Part shown: piece by piece, positions 8,899 to 17,810 of the stretch | Layout: every line of letters begins with the position of its first letter | How positions within the stretch are numbered: the first letter of the stretch is position 1 | NCBI RefSeq assembly: GCF_020905415.1 | Contig: NZ_JAJJMP010000001.1 | Location: forward strand, 3,359,501 to 3,423,500 | Direction: 5' to 3' | Length of the DNA stretch: 64,000 nucleotides | Origin: Myroides oncorhynchi | Lineage (GTDB): Bacteria > Bacteroidota > Bacteroidia > Flavobacteriales > Flavobacteriaceae | Program-made: the position numbers and the translations under genes | Notes under the pieces: generated by a model | Told to the model about the DNA's origin: nothing | Seen by the model: the letters and a program-made list of their open reading frames with translations, nothing else | Databases searched by the model: none

Positions 8899-9185
8899 TG
8901 AGAAAATTTAAACACTTTAGGAAAGCAGCTCAAGTACAAACAACTAAGAGCAAAGAAAATTATGTTGATACTTTTTTAAAAGAAACATCAACCAGAGCCA
9001 GAGATGGAAAAACGGTCTACATCCGACCAGAGTTTCATGAAAAACTCACTCGTATTGTTCAAGTCATAGGAGAGGACAAAGTTTCTATCTATGCATACTT
9101 AGATAATCTGCTTGATAATCACTTTGAGGAGTTTTCACAGACGATTGTAGAAAAGTTTAACCAAAAGTATAAACCTATTTTTTAA
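8898..9185 (+). CDS. DUF3408 conjugal transfer protein (TraC-like), short paralogue
   Basis: A 95-aa protein made almost entirely of the DUF3408 domain: VYIRPEFHEKLTRIV, IYAYLDNLL and a C-terminal KFNQKYKPIF. The last matches FNDKFKPIL at the end of the preceding protein. It lacks the long charged N-terminal arm of its neighbour. It begins on the last base of the upstream stop codon and ends 3 bases before traD, so translation is probably coupled. Two such genes in a row are typical of these elements. The molecular role is not established from sequence. Confidence 0.8.
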   Translation: MRKFKHFRKAAQVQTTKSKENYVDTFLKETSTRARDGKTVYIRPEFHEKLTRIVQVIGEDKVSIYAYLDNLLDNHFEEFSQTIVEKFNQKYKPIF

Positions 9186-9188
9186 CCC

Positions 9189-9698
9189 ATGAAAATAGTT
9201 ATAATAATCAGTCTGGTTCTTGTAATTGCTCTTCTGTTATTAGATAAAAATAAAACCAACAAACAAGAGAACCAATCTAAAACAGAAGAGCCACCTTTTA
9301 AACAAGATGTACCCATCAGCATTATAGGAGAAAGTAAACCAGTCATCCTAAAGCAATCGCTAATGAGTCAAACAGAAGAGGAGCTTGACTTAGAAGAGGA
9401 AGAAAAAGAACTAAGTGAGAGTTTACAACCTGTAGATCATGAATTTACTCAAAGGGTTAGTACAGATGAACTTAATAGTTTTGTTAGGTCTATTGAACAA
9501 GAGTTAATCAATGAGACTACAGTAAAAACAGCTAAAAAAATAGAAGGCTCAGAGTTATTGGAATTACTTCAACAGGCGATACCTGATTCTGCTCAAACCA
9601 TAGCAAAGTTATTAGATCAATCCTTAAAGGAAAAATCACCAAAAAAAGAAGAAGAAGTAATAGGTAGTGAGGATTTTAATATCAATGATTTTATATAA
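9189..9698 (+). CDS. TraD-like transfer protein with N-terminal membrane anchor
   Basis: A 169-aa protein that begins with one hydrophobic segment (residues 2-19, IVIIISLVLVIALLLL) and continues as a very acidic, glutamate-rich chain. A short helical block lies near 115-150 (ELLELLQQAIPDSAQ). This layout and position, after the DUF3408 genes, match TraD of CTnDOT-type elements, which has no link to TraD of the F plasmid. The soluble part probably faces the cytoplasm or periplasm as an adaptor. A perfect hairpin terminator follows two bases after the stop codon and closes the parA operon. Confidence 0.65.
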   Translation: MKIVIIISLVLVIALLLLDKNKTNKQENQSKTEEPPFKQDVPISIIGESKPVILKQSLMSQTEEELDLEEEEKELSESLQPVDHEFTQRVSTDELNSFVRSIEQELINETTVKTAKKIEGSELLELLQQAIPDSAQTIAKLLDQSLKEKSPKKEEEVIGSEDFNINDFI

Positions 9699-9699
9699 C

Positions 9700-9738
9700 A
9701 AAGACAGTGTTTAGTTTTAAAAATTAAACACTGTCTTT
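9700..9738. terminator. Perfect 14-bp hairpin terminator
   Basis: Arms AAAGACAGTGTTTA (9700-9713) and TAAACACTGTCTTT (9725-9738) frame an 11-base loop. It lies between traD and the convergent 225-aa gene, and its T-rich ends on both strands suggest it serves both. Confidence 0.85.
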
Positions 9739-9782
9739 GTTTATTACAAATTCTTATGTAGACTTAAAAGACATTTATTCCT

Positions 9783-10460
9783 CTACCATTTCACACTATC
9801 ATAATCAAATGTATCATCATCCAATTCCAGGTTAGGAGCTATGGTATTTAATTTTTTCGCGTCTTTTTCTAATTCAGTTTTGTATGCTAAATATTCAGAT
9901 GTTCCAAAACAAGCTTTCTTTAATAGTTCAGGTAATTGTCTAAAGGCTTTTTTACCTCCATTTAATAAGAAATAATCAAGGTTAATTCTTCTCATGTAGA
10001 TATACAAGCAATCATTAGAAGCGTCAATACTACCTGTTATGTAATGAGACAAGTTAACTGCTCCATTAGGATCATAACTATACATCGCTTTTTCTAACCA
10101 ATATTCTAATTGCAATAGATTTGATAATTGAAGTTTATTGATGTTAAAATAACGTGCGTTGTATCGAACAGCATGCAGAAAGAAAAGTCCGTGTATCCAA
10201 GATATTCGACATCCAAAATAAGGTGTATCATTAAAATGGAAATGAGTGCCTGTACGCTCTAATCTATTGCCTTGAAAAGTTTTTCGTATATCATATAACA
10301 TACTGGCTATTATTGTTTCCCGTGATTTAAAACCAGGCCGATCTAAGAAATCTTCATTATTCCACAATCCATCAAAGGAATTATATAAAGAAGATAAATC
10401 TTCATAAGATCCCCATAATTCAAAACCAATACCGTTTTTAGTTGATAATAGATAAAACAT
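9783..10460 (-). CDS. Uncharacterised protein on the strand opposite to the tra genes
   Basis: A 225-aa soluble protein, not recognised with confidence. It starts MFYLLSTKNGIGFELWGSYEDL. It has aromatic-rich segments such as GCRISWIHGLFFLHAVRYNARYF at about 80-102 and an acidic tail (LELDDDTFDYD). No signal peptide or catalytic motif is apparent. The opening resembles DUF6904-type proteins from memory, which I hold weakly. It interrupts the tra region between traD and traE and is transcribed away from traE, so it has its own promoter. It may be a regulator, entry exclusion factor or cargo. Confidence 0.7.
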   Translation of the reverse strand: MFYLLSTKNGIGFELWGSYEDLSSLYNSFDGLWNNEDFLDRPGFKSRETIIASMLYDIRKTFQGNRLERTGTHFHFNDTPYFGCRISWIHGLFFLHAVRYNARYFNINKLQLSNLLQLEYWLEKAMYSYDPNGAVNLSHYITGSIDASNDCLYIYMRRINLDYFLLNGGKKAFRQLPELLKKACFGTSEYLAYKTELEKDAKKLNTIAPNLELDDDTFDYDSVKW

Positions 10461-10522
10461 ATTACACAGTTAGTTTAAAAATAAATACTCCACTTGTTGC
10501 TTGTTCTCTTACAATGACTACA

Positions 10523-10714
10523 TCAATCCTTATACCTGTTGCTAAAAAACGGAATGATTCTTTTTGTAATTAAAACAAAGTAAGTGAAAAACAAACCTAC
10601 AAAAAAAGATTGACCTGTAATTATAGGACTACCTAAAAGCCAAACATAACCCCAAACTTCCACAATCAAACCTTCAAACAGTTTTCCAAAGACATTTACC
10701 AAAGTATCATGCAA
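10523..10714 (-). CDS. Possible small membrane protein
   Basis: A 63-aa open frame with two hydrophobic stretches (VWGYVWLLGSPIITG and FFVGLFFTYFVLI) and a basic end. It lies between the 225-aa gene and traE on the minus strand. An inverted repeat, ATCATGC (10706-10712) and GCATGAT (10718-10724), spans its start codon and could be an operator shared with the divergent traE operon. No family is recognised; it could be a chance frame. Confidence 0.35.
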   Translation of the reverse strand: MHDTLVNVFGKLFEGLIVEVWGYVWLLGSPIITGQSFFVGLFFTYFVLITKRIIPFFSNRYKD

Positions 10715-10748
10715 AGGGCATGATTATAACTAATTAAATGTCATTCTT

Positions 10749-11057
10749 ATGAAAACAAAAACAATCAAACAAAGGCTTTTTTTACTACTTATCGTATTAA
10801 GTAGTTTACCACTATTGGCTCAAGGAAATGGAGCGGCAGGAATTACAGAAGCTACCCAAATGGTCACTTCTTATTTTGATCCAGCCACTAAACTAATCTA
10901 CGCTATTGGAGCGGTAGTTGGTCTTATTGGAGGAGTGAAGGTATATAACAAATTCTCAAGTGGTGATCCCGATACAAGCAAGACAGCTGCAAGCTGGTTT
11001 GGAGCTTGTATCTTCTTAATTGTAGCCGCTACAATCCTTCGCTCGTTTTTCCTTTAA
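10749..11057 (+). CDS. traE: TraE, DUF4134 family (VirB2-like pilus or channel subunit)
   Basis: A 102-aa protein with a signal-like first helix (LFLLLIVLSSLPLLAQ) and, after cleavage, two hydrophobic helices (LIYAIGAVVGLIGGVKVY and ASWFGACIFLIVAATILRSF). This is the DUF4134/TraE pattern and resembles VirB2-type pilins in size and topology. It is the first gene of the transfer operon that runs to traN, with traF 10 bases on. Names follow CTnDOT and differ from F-plasmid usage. The promoter must lie in 10715-10748 or overlap the divergent small gene; I could not place it. Confidence 0.88.
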   Translation: MKTKTIKQRLFLLLIVLSSLPLLAQGNGAAGITEATQMVTSYFDPATKLIYAIGAVVGLIGGVKVYNKFSSGDPDTSKTAASWFGACIFLIVAATILRSFFL

Positions 11058-11067
11058 AACTACGCTT

Positions 11068-11412
11068 ATGAAAAAGTATAATATCAATAAAGGCATTGGA
11101 ACCAGTGTCGAGTTTAAAGGGCTCAAGGCTCAGTACCTGTTTTATTTTGCAGGCGGACTATTAGGGAATCTTATTCTTGTTATGGTTTTGTATATGGCTG
11201 GGGTAAACAACTTAGTTTGTCTAGTCCTTGGTTTTAGTACATCAGGCTATCTTGTTTACAAAGTATTTGCACTAAACAAGAAATACGGTCAGTATGGACT
11301 TATGAAGCTTCAGGCAAGAAAATACTTTCCAAAGTATATCATCTCAAGAAAGGATGTCAAAGGGTATGTAAGTAGAAACTTAAAATTAAGAAGCAATGAG
11401 AAATACAGCTAA
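11068..11412 (+). CDS. traF: TraF, DUF4133 family (VirB3-like)
   Basis: A 114-aa inner-membrane protein. It has two adjacent hydrophobic helices (YLFYFAGGLLGNLILVMVLY and LVCLVLGFSTSGYLVYKVFAL) and a basic C-terminal tail. The order TraE-TraF-TraG parallels VirB2-VirB3-VirB4 in type IV secretion. Its last 17 bases overlap the start of traG, which suggests coupled translation with the ATPase it is expected to contact. Confidence 0.88.
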   Translation: MKKYNINKGIGTSVEFKGLKAQYLFYFAGGLLGNLILVMVLYMAGVNNLVCLVLGFSTSGYLVYKVFALNKKYGQYGLMKLQARKYFPKYIISRKDVKGYVSRNLKLRSNEKYS

Positions 11413-13891
11413 GACAAATACTTTAGAACGGATGTTTCCGATTCTATCGGTTGAAAACAATTGTATTGTTTCTAAGCAAGGAGATATAACGGTTTGTTAT
11501 AAGGTCATCTTACCTGAGATATTTACCATCTCAGATAAAGAATATGAAACGATTCACAGTGTATGGTATAAGGCGATTAAAACATTGCCTGAATTTACTG
11601 TGATACACAAACAGGATTGGTTTGTAAAAGAGAGTTATGAAGCTGATTTTAAAGATGAACAGCAGAGCTATTTAAGTAGAAGCTTTGAAAGGCATTTTAA
11701 CGAGCGTCCCTATCTGAATCACAGCTGTTATCTCTTTATCACAAAGACTACCAAGGAGCGAATTAAAAGTCAGAGTAACTTTTCTTCTCTTACAAGAGGC
11801 GAGCTTATCCCAAAAGAGATTAGAAATAAAGACACGATTCAAAGCTTTTTAGAAGCAACTACTCAATTGGAGAAAATAGTCAATGACAGTGGACTGATTC
11901 ACCTAACTAAATTAACGGAAGAGGATATTATTGGCTCAGAGGATAAAAGCGGACTCTTGGAACAGTACCTGACTTTAAGCTCTACTAAAAGAGGAAGCCT
12001 TCAGGATATAGCCATCAGCGCAGAGGAGGTTAGAGTAGGAGATAACAGAATCTCTATGCATACTTTATCAAGTACGGATGATTTGCCAAGTGAGGTATCA
12101 TATTTATCTCGTTATGAAAAACTATCAACGGATAAAAGCAGTATGGCTTTATCGTTTGCTTCTCCTGTTGGACTTCTTTTAAATTGTAATCACATCTACA
12201 ATCAGTATTTGTTTATAGAGGACAGTGATTACAATTTAAAGCAGTTTGAAAAGTCTGCTAAAAATATGCATTCCCTTGCCAGATACAGTAGAGCTAATCA
12301 AATAAACAAGCAGTGGATAGAAGAATACTTAAATGAAGCTCATAGTAAAGGATTAACATCCATTAAAGCTCACTTTAATGTAATGGCGTGGTCAGATAAT
12401 CCAAATGAGCTTAAACAGCTTAAAAATGATACAGGAAGTGCAATTGCTTCCATGGAGTGTGTGCCAAGACACAATACAGTGGATGCTCCCACACTTTACT
12501 GGGCAGGTATGCCAGGGAATAGCGGGGATTTTCCAAGTGAAGAGAGCTTTTATACTTTCATTGAACCTGCACTGTGTTTTTTTACGGGGGAGACCAACTA
12601 TCAAAACTCGCTATCTCCCTTTGGTATTAAAATGGCGGATCGCTTAACTGGAAAACCAATTCACTTAGATATTTCAGATCTCCCCATGAAAAAGGGAATT
12701 ATCACCAACCGCAACAAGTTTATCTTGGGACCTTCGGGAAGTGGTAAGAGCTTTTTTACCAATCATATGGTACGGCAATACTATGAGCAGAATGCGCATG
12801 TCTTGCTTGTTGATACAGGGAACTCTTACCAAGGCTTATGTGAACTAATTAATGGAAAAACAAAAGGGGAGGATGGAGTGTACTTTACCTACACGGAGGA
12901 GAACCCAATTGCTTTTAATCCTTTTTACACTGACGATGGGGTATTTGATATTGAAAAAAGAGAGAGTATTAAGACTCTTATCTTAACGCTTTGGAAGCGT
13001 GATGACCAGCCGCCCTCACGAGCTGAGGAAGTAGCGCTTTCAAACGCAGTAAGTGGATACATTCAAAAACTTCAAAATAGCAATATAAAACCAAGCTTCA
13101 ATACTTTCTATGAGTATATCAAAACTGATTACAAAGCTGAGTTAGAAAACAAACAAGTTAGAGAAAAAGACTTTGATCTGGCGAACTTTTTAAATGTGCT
13201 TGAACCCTACTATAAAGGAGGTGAATACGACTATTTATTAAACTCCGAAAGCGAGCTTGATTTACTTAACAAACGCTTTATCGTCTTTGAAATTGATAGC
13301 ATCAAGGATCACAAAATTCTGTTTCCCATTGTGACAATTATCATCATGGAAGTGTTTATAAATAAGATGCGACGTCTTAAAGGACAACGTAAACTAATCT
13401 TAATAGAAGAAGCTTGGAAGGCCATAGCCAAAGAGGGGATGGCAGATTATTTACGCTACCTTTTTAAAACCGTTAGAAAGTTCTTTGGTGAGGCAATTGT
13501 GGTTACTCAAGAGGTAGATGATATTATTCAATCTCCGATTGTAAAGGAGAGTATCATCAATAATTCAGATTGTAAGATCCTTCTTGATCAGCGCAAGTAC
13601 ATGAACAAGTTTGATGATATACAGGCTATGCTTGGACTCACTGACAAAGAAAAAGCCCAGATACTGTCTATCAACTTAAACAACAATCCTCACCGCCTTT
13701 ACAAAGAAGTATGGATTGGTCTTGGAGGTACTCATTCAGGCGTGTATGCAACAGAAGTAAGCTATTCGGAGTATCTCGCCTATACCACAGAAGAGACAGA
13801 AAAACTACAGGTCATGAACTTGGCTAAAGAACTCGATGGCAATGTAGAGATGGCTATAAAGCGACTTGTCCAAGAGAAACAACAAGAATAA
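11396..13891 (+). CDS. traG: TraG, VirB4-type conjugation ATPase
   Basis: An 831-aa ATPase that energises assembly of, and transport through, the mating channel. Walker A GPSGSGKS lies near residues 445-452. Walker B with following catalytic acid is seen in LILIEEAWKAIA near 665, and VVTQEVDDI, a sensor-like strand, near 702. The N-terminal half is the VirB4/CagE-type domain. Length fits the family in Bacteroidota (about 830). It overlaps traF by 17 bases, and traI follows after 71 bases. This TraG is not the coupling protein called TraG in other plasmids. Confidence 0.95.
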   Translation: MRNTAKTNTLERMFPILSVENNCIVSKQGDITVCYKVILPEIFTISDKEYETIHSVWYKAIKTLPEFTVIHKQDWFVKESYEADFKDEQQSYLSRSFERHFNERPYLNHSCYLFITKTTKERIKSQSNFSSLTRGELIPKEIRNKDTIQSFLEATTQLEKIVNDSGLIHLTKLTEEDIIGSEDKSGLLEQYLTLSSTKRGSLQDIAISAEEVRVGDNRISMHTLSSTDDLPSEVSYLSRYEKLSTDKSSMALSFASPVGLLLNCNHIYNQYLFIEDSDYNLKQFEKSAKNMHSLARYSRANQINKQWIEEYLNEAHSKGLTSIKAHFNVMAWSDNPNELKQLKNDTGSAIASMECVPRHNTVDAPTLYWAGMPGNSGDFPSEESFYTFIEPALCFFTGETNYQNSLSPFGIKMADRLTGKPIHLDISDLPMKKGIITNRNKFILGPSGSGKSFFTNHMVRQYYEQNAHVLLVDTGNSYQGLCELINGKTKGEDGVYFTYTEENPIAFNPFYTDDGVFDIEKRESIKTLILTLWKRDDQPPSRAEEVALSNAVSGYIQKLQNSNIKPSFNTFYEYIKTDYKAELENKQVREKDFDLANFLNVLEPYYKGGEYDYLLNSESELDLLNKRFIVFEIDSIKDHKILFPIVTIIIMEVFINKMRRLKGQRKLILIEEAWKAIAKEGMADYLRYLFKTVRKFFGEAIVVTQEVDDIIQSPIVKESIINNSDCKILLDQRKYMNKFDDIQAMLGLTDKEKAQILSINLNNNPHRLYKEVWIGLGGTHSGVYATEVSYSEYLAYTTEETEKLQVMNLAKELDGNVEMAIKRLVQEKQQE

Positions 13892-13962
13892 AACCAACAA
13901 TACTCTATCTCAACTTCTTTAAAGGGGCAATAGAGTAAATAATCAATTAAAAACATACAATA

Positions 13963-14595
13963 ATGAAAAAACTATTACAGGTAGTAATGATAGCTATGCT
14001 ACTTATTTTACCAATACAGATGAATGCCCAGTGGGTAGTAACGGATCCCACTAATTTGGCATCAGGCATATTAAACAGTGCCAATGAAATTATTCAAACT
14101 TCTTCCACAGTTAGCAATGTCATTAAAAATTTTAAAGAAGTAGAGAAGGTTTATAAACAAGGCAAGGAGTATTATGACAAGCTCCAAGCAGTAAACAATC
14201 TTGTCAAAGATGCAAGAAAGGTTCAACAGACAGTATTACTTGTTGGAGACGTTTCAGAGCTATATGTCAAAAATTTTGGTAAGATGCTTAATGATCCAAA
14301 TTTCTCTGCTCAAGAGCTTGTAGCTATTGCAAATGGATATTCCGTACTTCTTCAAGAAAGCACAGAACTTGTCAAGGAGCTTAAGCAGATTATAAGTTCT
14401 TCGAGCCTTTCTTTAAATGATAAAGAGCGTATGGATATTATAGACAGGGTCTATAAAGAAGTAAAAGACTATCACAACCTTGTTAGTTATTATACTAGAA
14501 AAAATATAGGTATCAGCATCTTAAGGTCAAAGAAAAAAAACAATACCCAAAGGGTACTTGATCTGTATGGAACTTCTAATCAGAAATATTGGTAG
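13963..14595 (+). CDS. traI: TraI-like exported transfer protein (DUF4141)
   Basis: A 210-aa protein with a clear signal peptide (LLQVVMIAMLLILPIQMNAQ). It continues as a long helical, probably coiled-coil chain (NSANEIIQTSSTVSNVIKNF, then KEYYDKLQAVNNLVKDARK). This is the DUF4141/TraI pattern of Bacteroidota elements. Its place between the VirB4 and VirB6 homologues suggests a VirB5-like periplasmic pilus component, which is inferred. TraJ begins right after its stop codon. Confidence 0.82.
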   Translation: MKKLLQVVMIAMLLILPIQMNAQWVVTDPTNLASGILNSANEIIQTSSTVSNVIKNFKEVEKVYKQGKEYYDKLQAVNNLVKDARKVQQTVLLVGDVSELYVKNFGKMLNDPNFSAQELVAIANGYSVLLQESTELVKELKQIISSSSLSLNDKERMDIIDRVYKEVKDYHNLVSYYTRKNIGISILRSKKKNNTQRVLDLYGTSNQKYW

Positions 14596-14597
14596 TT

Positions 14598-15593
14598 ATG
14601 GGAGATAGTAATTTACATGAGGTACTTCAGAATCTCTATTACGATATGATGCCACTATCAGCCCAGATTGCTGGGGTGGCTAAAAGCTTAGCAGGTCTTG
14701 GAGCTCTTTTTTACATCGGTATTAAAGTATGGCAAGCTTTAGCAAGAGCAGAACCTATTGACGTCTATCCCATGCTAAGACCATTTGCTTTGGGTATTTG
14801 TATCATGTTTTTTCCAACCCTTGTTCTTGGAACATTAAATACCGTTTTAAGCCCTGTGGTTAAAGGTACTCATCAGATTTTAGAACGCCAAGTGATTGAT
14901 ATGACTTCTTTACAGCAGAAAAAAGATATTTTAGAAAGAGAAGCAATGCTACGAAATCCTGAGACAGCCTATTTAGTTTCTGATGAAGAATTTGATAAAA
15001 AGCTTGATGAGCTTGGGTGGTCTCCATCTGATTTAGCTGCTATGACAGGAATGTATTTAGAGAAATGGCAATATGATTTTCAAAAAAACCTAAGAGATGG
15101 TTTTAGAGAGATATTAGAAATGCTCTTTCAAGCATCAGCTCTTGTTATTGATACCATTCGGACTTTCTTTTTGGTTGTACTTTCCATACTTGGTCCAATT
15201 GCCTTTGCTATCTCGATATGGAGTGGTTTTGAATCTACACTCTTGCAATGGCTCACACGGTACATCAGTGTGTATCTCTGGCTTCCAGTAGCCGATTTGT
15301 TTAGTAGTATGCTTGCTAAGATTCAATCTTTAATTATTGAAAGAGATATACAGATGCTTGCTGATCCAAGTTTTGTCCCTGATACCTCTAATACTGCTTA
15401 TGCGATTTTTATGATCATTGGTATTGTGGGATATTTTACAATTCCTACAGTAACAGGATGGGTGATTCAAGCAGGAGGAGCAGGAAACTTTATGCGCAAT
15501 ATGAACAAAACAGTTTCTACAACTGGAAATATAGCCACAGCAGGTGCAGGCGCCGCTGTCGGAAATATTTCAGGACAACTAATTAAAAAATAA
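14598..15593 (+). CDS. traJ: TraJ, VirB6-like polytopic membrane protein
   Basis: A protein of about 331 aa with an N-terminal soluble part and several membrane helices. Hydrophobic runs include LRPFALGICIMFFPTLVLG, TFFLVVLSILGPIAFAISIW, TAYAIFMIIGIVGYFTIPTV and a glycine/alanine-rich C-terminal end. This matches TraJ of CTnDOT-type elements, the inner-membrane core of the channel. An in-frame TTG at 14589 would add three residues but overlaps traI. The ATG at 14598, two bases after the traI stop, is the better start. TraK follows 7 bases on. Confidence 0.9.
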   Translation: MGDSNLHEVLQNLYYDMMPLSAQIAGVAKSLAGLGALFYIGIKVWQALARAEPIDVYPMLRPFALGICIMFFPTLVLGTLNTVLSPVVKGTHQILERQVIDMTSLQQKKDILEREAMLRNPETAYLVSDEEFDKKLDELGWSPSDLAAMTGMYLEKWQYDFQKNLRDGFREILEMLFQASALVIDTIRTFFLVVLSILGPIAFAISIWSGFESTLLQWLTRYISVYLWLPVADLFSSMLAKIQSLIIERDIQMLADPSFVPDTSNTAYAIFMIIGIVGYFTIPTVTGWVIQAGGAGNFMRNMNKTVSTTGNIATAGAGAAVGNISGQLIKK

Positions 15594-15600
15594 AAGTATT

Positions 15601-16224
15601 ATGAAATTTAAATCACTTCGAAATATAGAGAATAGCTTTAAGCAGATAAGACTTTATGCTATTGTATTTGCTACAGTTTGTCTTTTAGTAGTTGGGTTTT
15701 CTATCTACAAAAGTTATGATTTTGCTAAAGAGCAACGAGAGAAGATTTATGTGCTGGACAAAGGTAAATCTCTTATGCTAGCTCTCTCTCAAGACGCAAG
15801 TATAAATAGGCCAGTAGAGGCAAGAGAACACGTAAGGCGCTTTCATGAGCTATTTTTTACCCTCTCACCTGAAAAGGCAGCTATAGAAGGTAATATGCAA
15901 AGAGCATTTAACCTCTCGGATAAAAGTGCTTTTGACTACTACAAAGACTTACTTGAAAAGGGATATTACAGTAGGGTTATCTCAGGAAATATTCAGCAGC
16001 GAGTTGAGGTAGATAGCATTAAAATAGACTTTAATAATTATCCCTATAAAGCGATGACCTATGCTACCCAATATATCATACGTTCAAGTAATCTCACTAA
16101 AAGAAATCTTGTAACAAGTAGTCAACTCATATCTGCGGTTCGGTCTGATAACAATCCTCAGGGATTTATTATTGAAAAGTTTACCGTCGTAGAGAACAAA
16201 GATTTAGAAGTTGTTAAACGCTAA
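15601..16224 (+). CDS. traK: TraK, VirB8-like transfer protein
   Basis: A 207-aa protein with one N-terminal membrane helix (residues 18-35, LYAIVFATVCLLVVGFSI) followed by a periplasmic domain. That domain contains EAREHVRRFHELFFTLSP and YATQYIIRSSNLTKRNLVTS, conserved segments of Bacteroidota TraK. It belongs to the bitopic VirB8-like group that bridges the inner-membrane platform and the core complex. It sits between traJ and the small traL gene with an 11-base gap, as expected for this operon. Confidence 0.9.
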   Translation: MKFKSLRNIENSFKQIRLYAIVFATVCLLVVGFSIYKSYDFAKEQREKIYVLDKGKSLMLALSQDASINRPVEAREHVRRFHELFFTLSPEKAAIEGNMQRAFNLSDKSAFDYYKDLLEKGYYSRVISGNIQQRVEVDSIKIDFNNYPYKAMTYATQYIIRSSNLTKRNLVTSSQLISAVRSDNNPQGFIIEKFTVVENKDLEVVKR

Positions 16225-16235
16225 AAAACTAATCC

Positions 16236-16520
16236 ATGAATAAATTACAACTTTTAAGACATAGTTATTCCAGTAGGCTACAGACCTATTGGAATAGCCT
16301 CTCAATAAAAAGGCAACGAGTTTTATTACTTGCTGTATTTACATTCTATAGCCTTGTTTGCTTTTTTATTGTAAAGACAAGCTTTAGTTCTAAACTAACA
16401 TCAGATAGTCAAGAGAAACAAAACAATATCAGACCTGTTAAGTATTTGCTTGAAAAGCAAAAGATAGAATTACAATCACCTTTTAAAATCAAGAGTTATG
16501 AATCACAATCAATCAGATAA
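16236..16520 (+). CDS. TraL-like small membrane protein
   Basis: A 94-aa protein with a basic N-terminus (RHSYSSRLQTYWNSLSIKRQR), one hydrophobic helix (VLLLAVFTFYSLVCFFIV) and a polar end. Short proteins of this kind between traK and traM are called TraL in CTnDOT-type elements. Sequence conservation is weak, so the call depends on position. Its last 23 bases overlap traM, which suggests linked translation. Confidence 0.7.
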   Translation: MNKLQLLRHSYSSRLQTYWNSLSIKRQRVLLLAVFTFYSLVCFFIVKTSFSSKLTSDSQEKQNNIRPVKYLLEKQKIELQSPFKIKSYESQSIR

Positions 16521-17781
16521 ATCCCACAAAATAGAGAAAGTACCCAAAGAAAATAAGGTATTCCAAGGTATCGTTGAAAAACACAAAAAACATATTGTAT
16601 TTGCTTTAATGGGCATTGTGTTTTTAGGGGCTATGTATCTTTTGTTTAAACCAGAAGAGAAGGAGCTTATCACACACAATGATTCAGTTCCAGAGGCGAT
16701 AACACAAGGGATGCCCACAGACAAGGTCAAGGCCTATGAAAAAGAGCTATGGGAGCAGAAGCAACAAGAAAACGAAAACCAAATACACTCTTTATCGGAT
16801 TATTGGAATGAATCGAAAGAAGATCCTAATAGCAGTTATAATCACCAAGATTATAATGTAGAGCCTACTTATATGCCTTACGAGATGTCTTATCAGAACT
16901 ATAAGCAAAGCCAAGATGTACTGAATAGTTTTTATGATAATACAACAAACCCTGAAACCGATAAGCTTAAAAAGCAAATAGAAGAGTTAGAAGCAAGATT
17001 AGAAGAAAAAGACACTCCTACACCTATTACAATTGATAGTCAATTAGAGCTTATGGAAAAATCTTTTCAGATGGCAGCAAAGTATTTACCAGGTGGTCAA
17101 AACCAAACTGAATTACCTCCTTCAAATGGGAATACGAATATCAAAACAATTTCAAGTAAAAAACAGGCTATAACAGTGGTTGATAAAACCAGTAAAGAGA
17201 TTGTCTCTTCACTTGTAAAACCAGCAAGTTTACAAGATATTTTGCCTATTAATCTTCAATCGAATCAAACTTTTTATACTGCTGAAGGAGAACGTAAAAC
17301 ACAAACTCATAAAAACAGTATAAGAGTCAGTATCAAAGAAGATCAGGTTATTATAAACGAAGGTTACATCAAACTAAGACTCTTAGAGAGCATTGTTATA
17401 AACGGAGCTCTATTATCTGAAACAAGTACGCTGATTGCTAAAGTCAAAGTAAACAGTGGACGATTAGAGCTAAGTGTAAACTCTATTAAAATCGACGATA
17501 TCATCATTGATACAGAGCTTATTGGTTATGATAACTACGGACAAAAAGGACTTGAGGTATTAGACCTTCAAGAGATAAGCGCCTCAAAAGAAATCATTGC
17601 CAATATGGGGCAGACAGCAGGTACAAGTATTTCGATGAGTAGATCTGCTTCAGACCAAATAGCAGGAGATCTAACCAAAGGACTCATTCAAGGCGTATCA
17701 GGTTACTTTTCAAAGAAGGTAAAAGCTCAAAGAGTAACCTTAAAACAAGGACAAGAACTGTTTCTTGTACCTAAAGAATAA
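16498..17781 (+). CDS. traM: TraM, VirB10-like core-complex protein
   Basis: A 427-aa protein with an N-terminal cytoplasmic tail, one membrane helix (residues about 32-49, IVFALMGIVFLGAMYLLF) and a long low-complexity glutamine- and asparagine-rich linker with a coiled coil near 155-175. The C-terminal domain (about 250-427) carries conserved TraM segments such as DTELIGYDNYGQKGLEV. This architecture is that of VirB10-like proteins that span the periplasm. It overlaps the TraL-like gene at its start, and traN follows after 29 bases. Confidence 0.9.
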   Translation: MNHNQSDKSHKIEKVPKENKVFQGIVEKHKKHIVFALMGIVFLGAMYLLFKPEEKELITHNDSVPEAITQGMPTDKVKAYEKELWEQKQQENENQIHSLSDYWNESKEDPNSSYNHQDYNVEPTYMPYEMSYQNYKQSQDVLNSFYDNTTNPETDKLKKQIEELEARLEEKDTPTPITIDSQLELMEKSFQMAAKYLPGGQNQTELPPSNGNTNIKTISSKKQAITVVDKTSKEIVSSLVKPASLQDILPINLQSNQTFYTAEGERKTQTHKNSIRVSIKEDQVIINEGYIKLRLLESIVINGALLSETSTLIAKVKVNSGRLELSVNSIKIDDIIIDTELIGYDNYGQKGLEVLDLQEISASKEIIANMGQTAGTSISMSRSASDQIAGDLTKGLIQGVSGYFSKKVKAQRVTLKQGQELFLVPKE

Positions 17782-17810
17782 CAATCAATAATTAAGTAAA
17801 ACAGATCATT

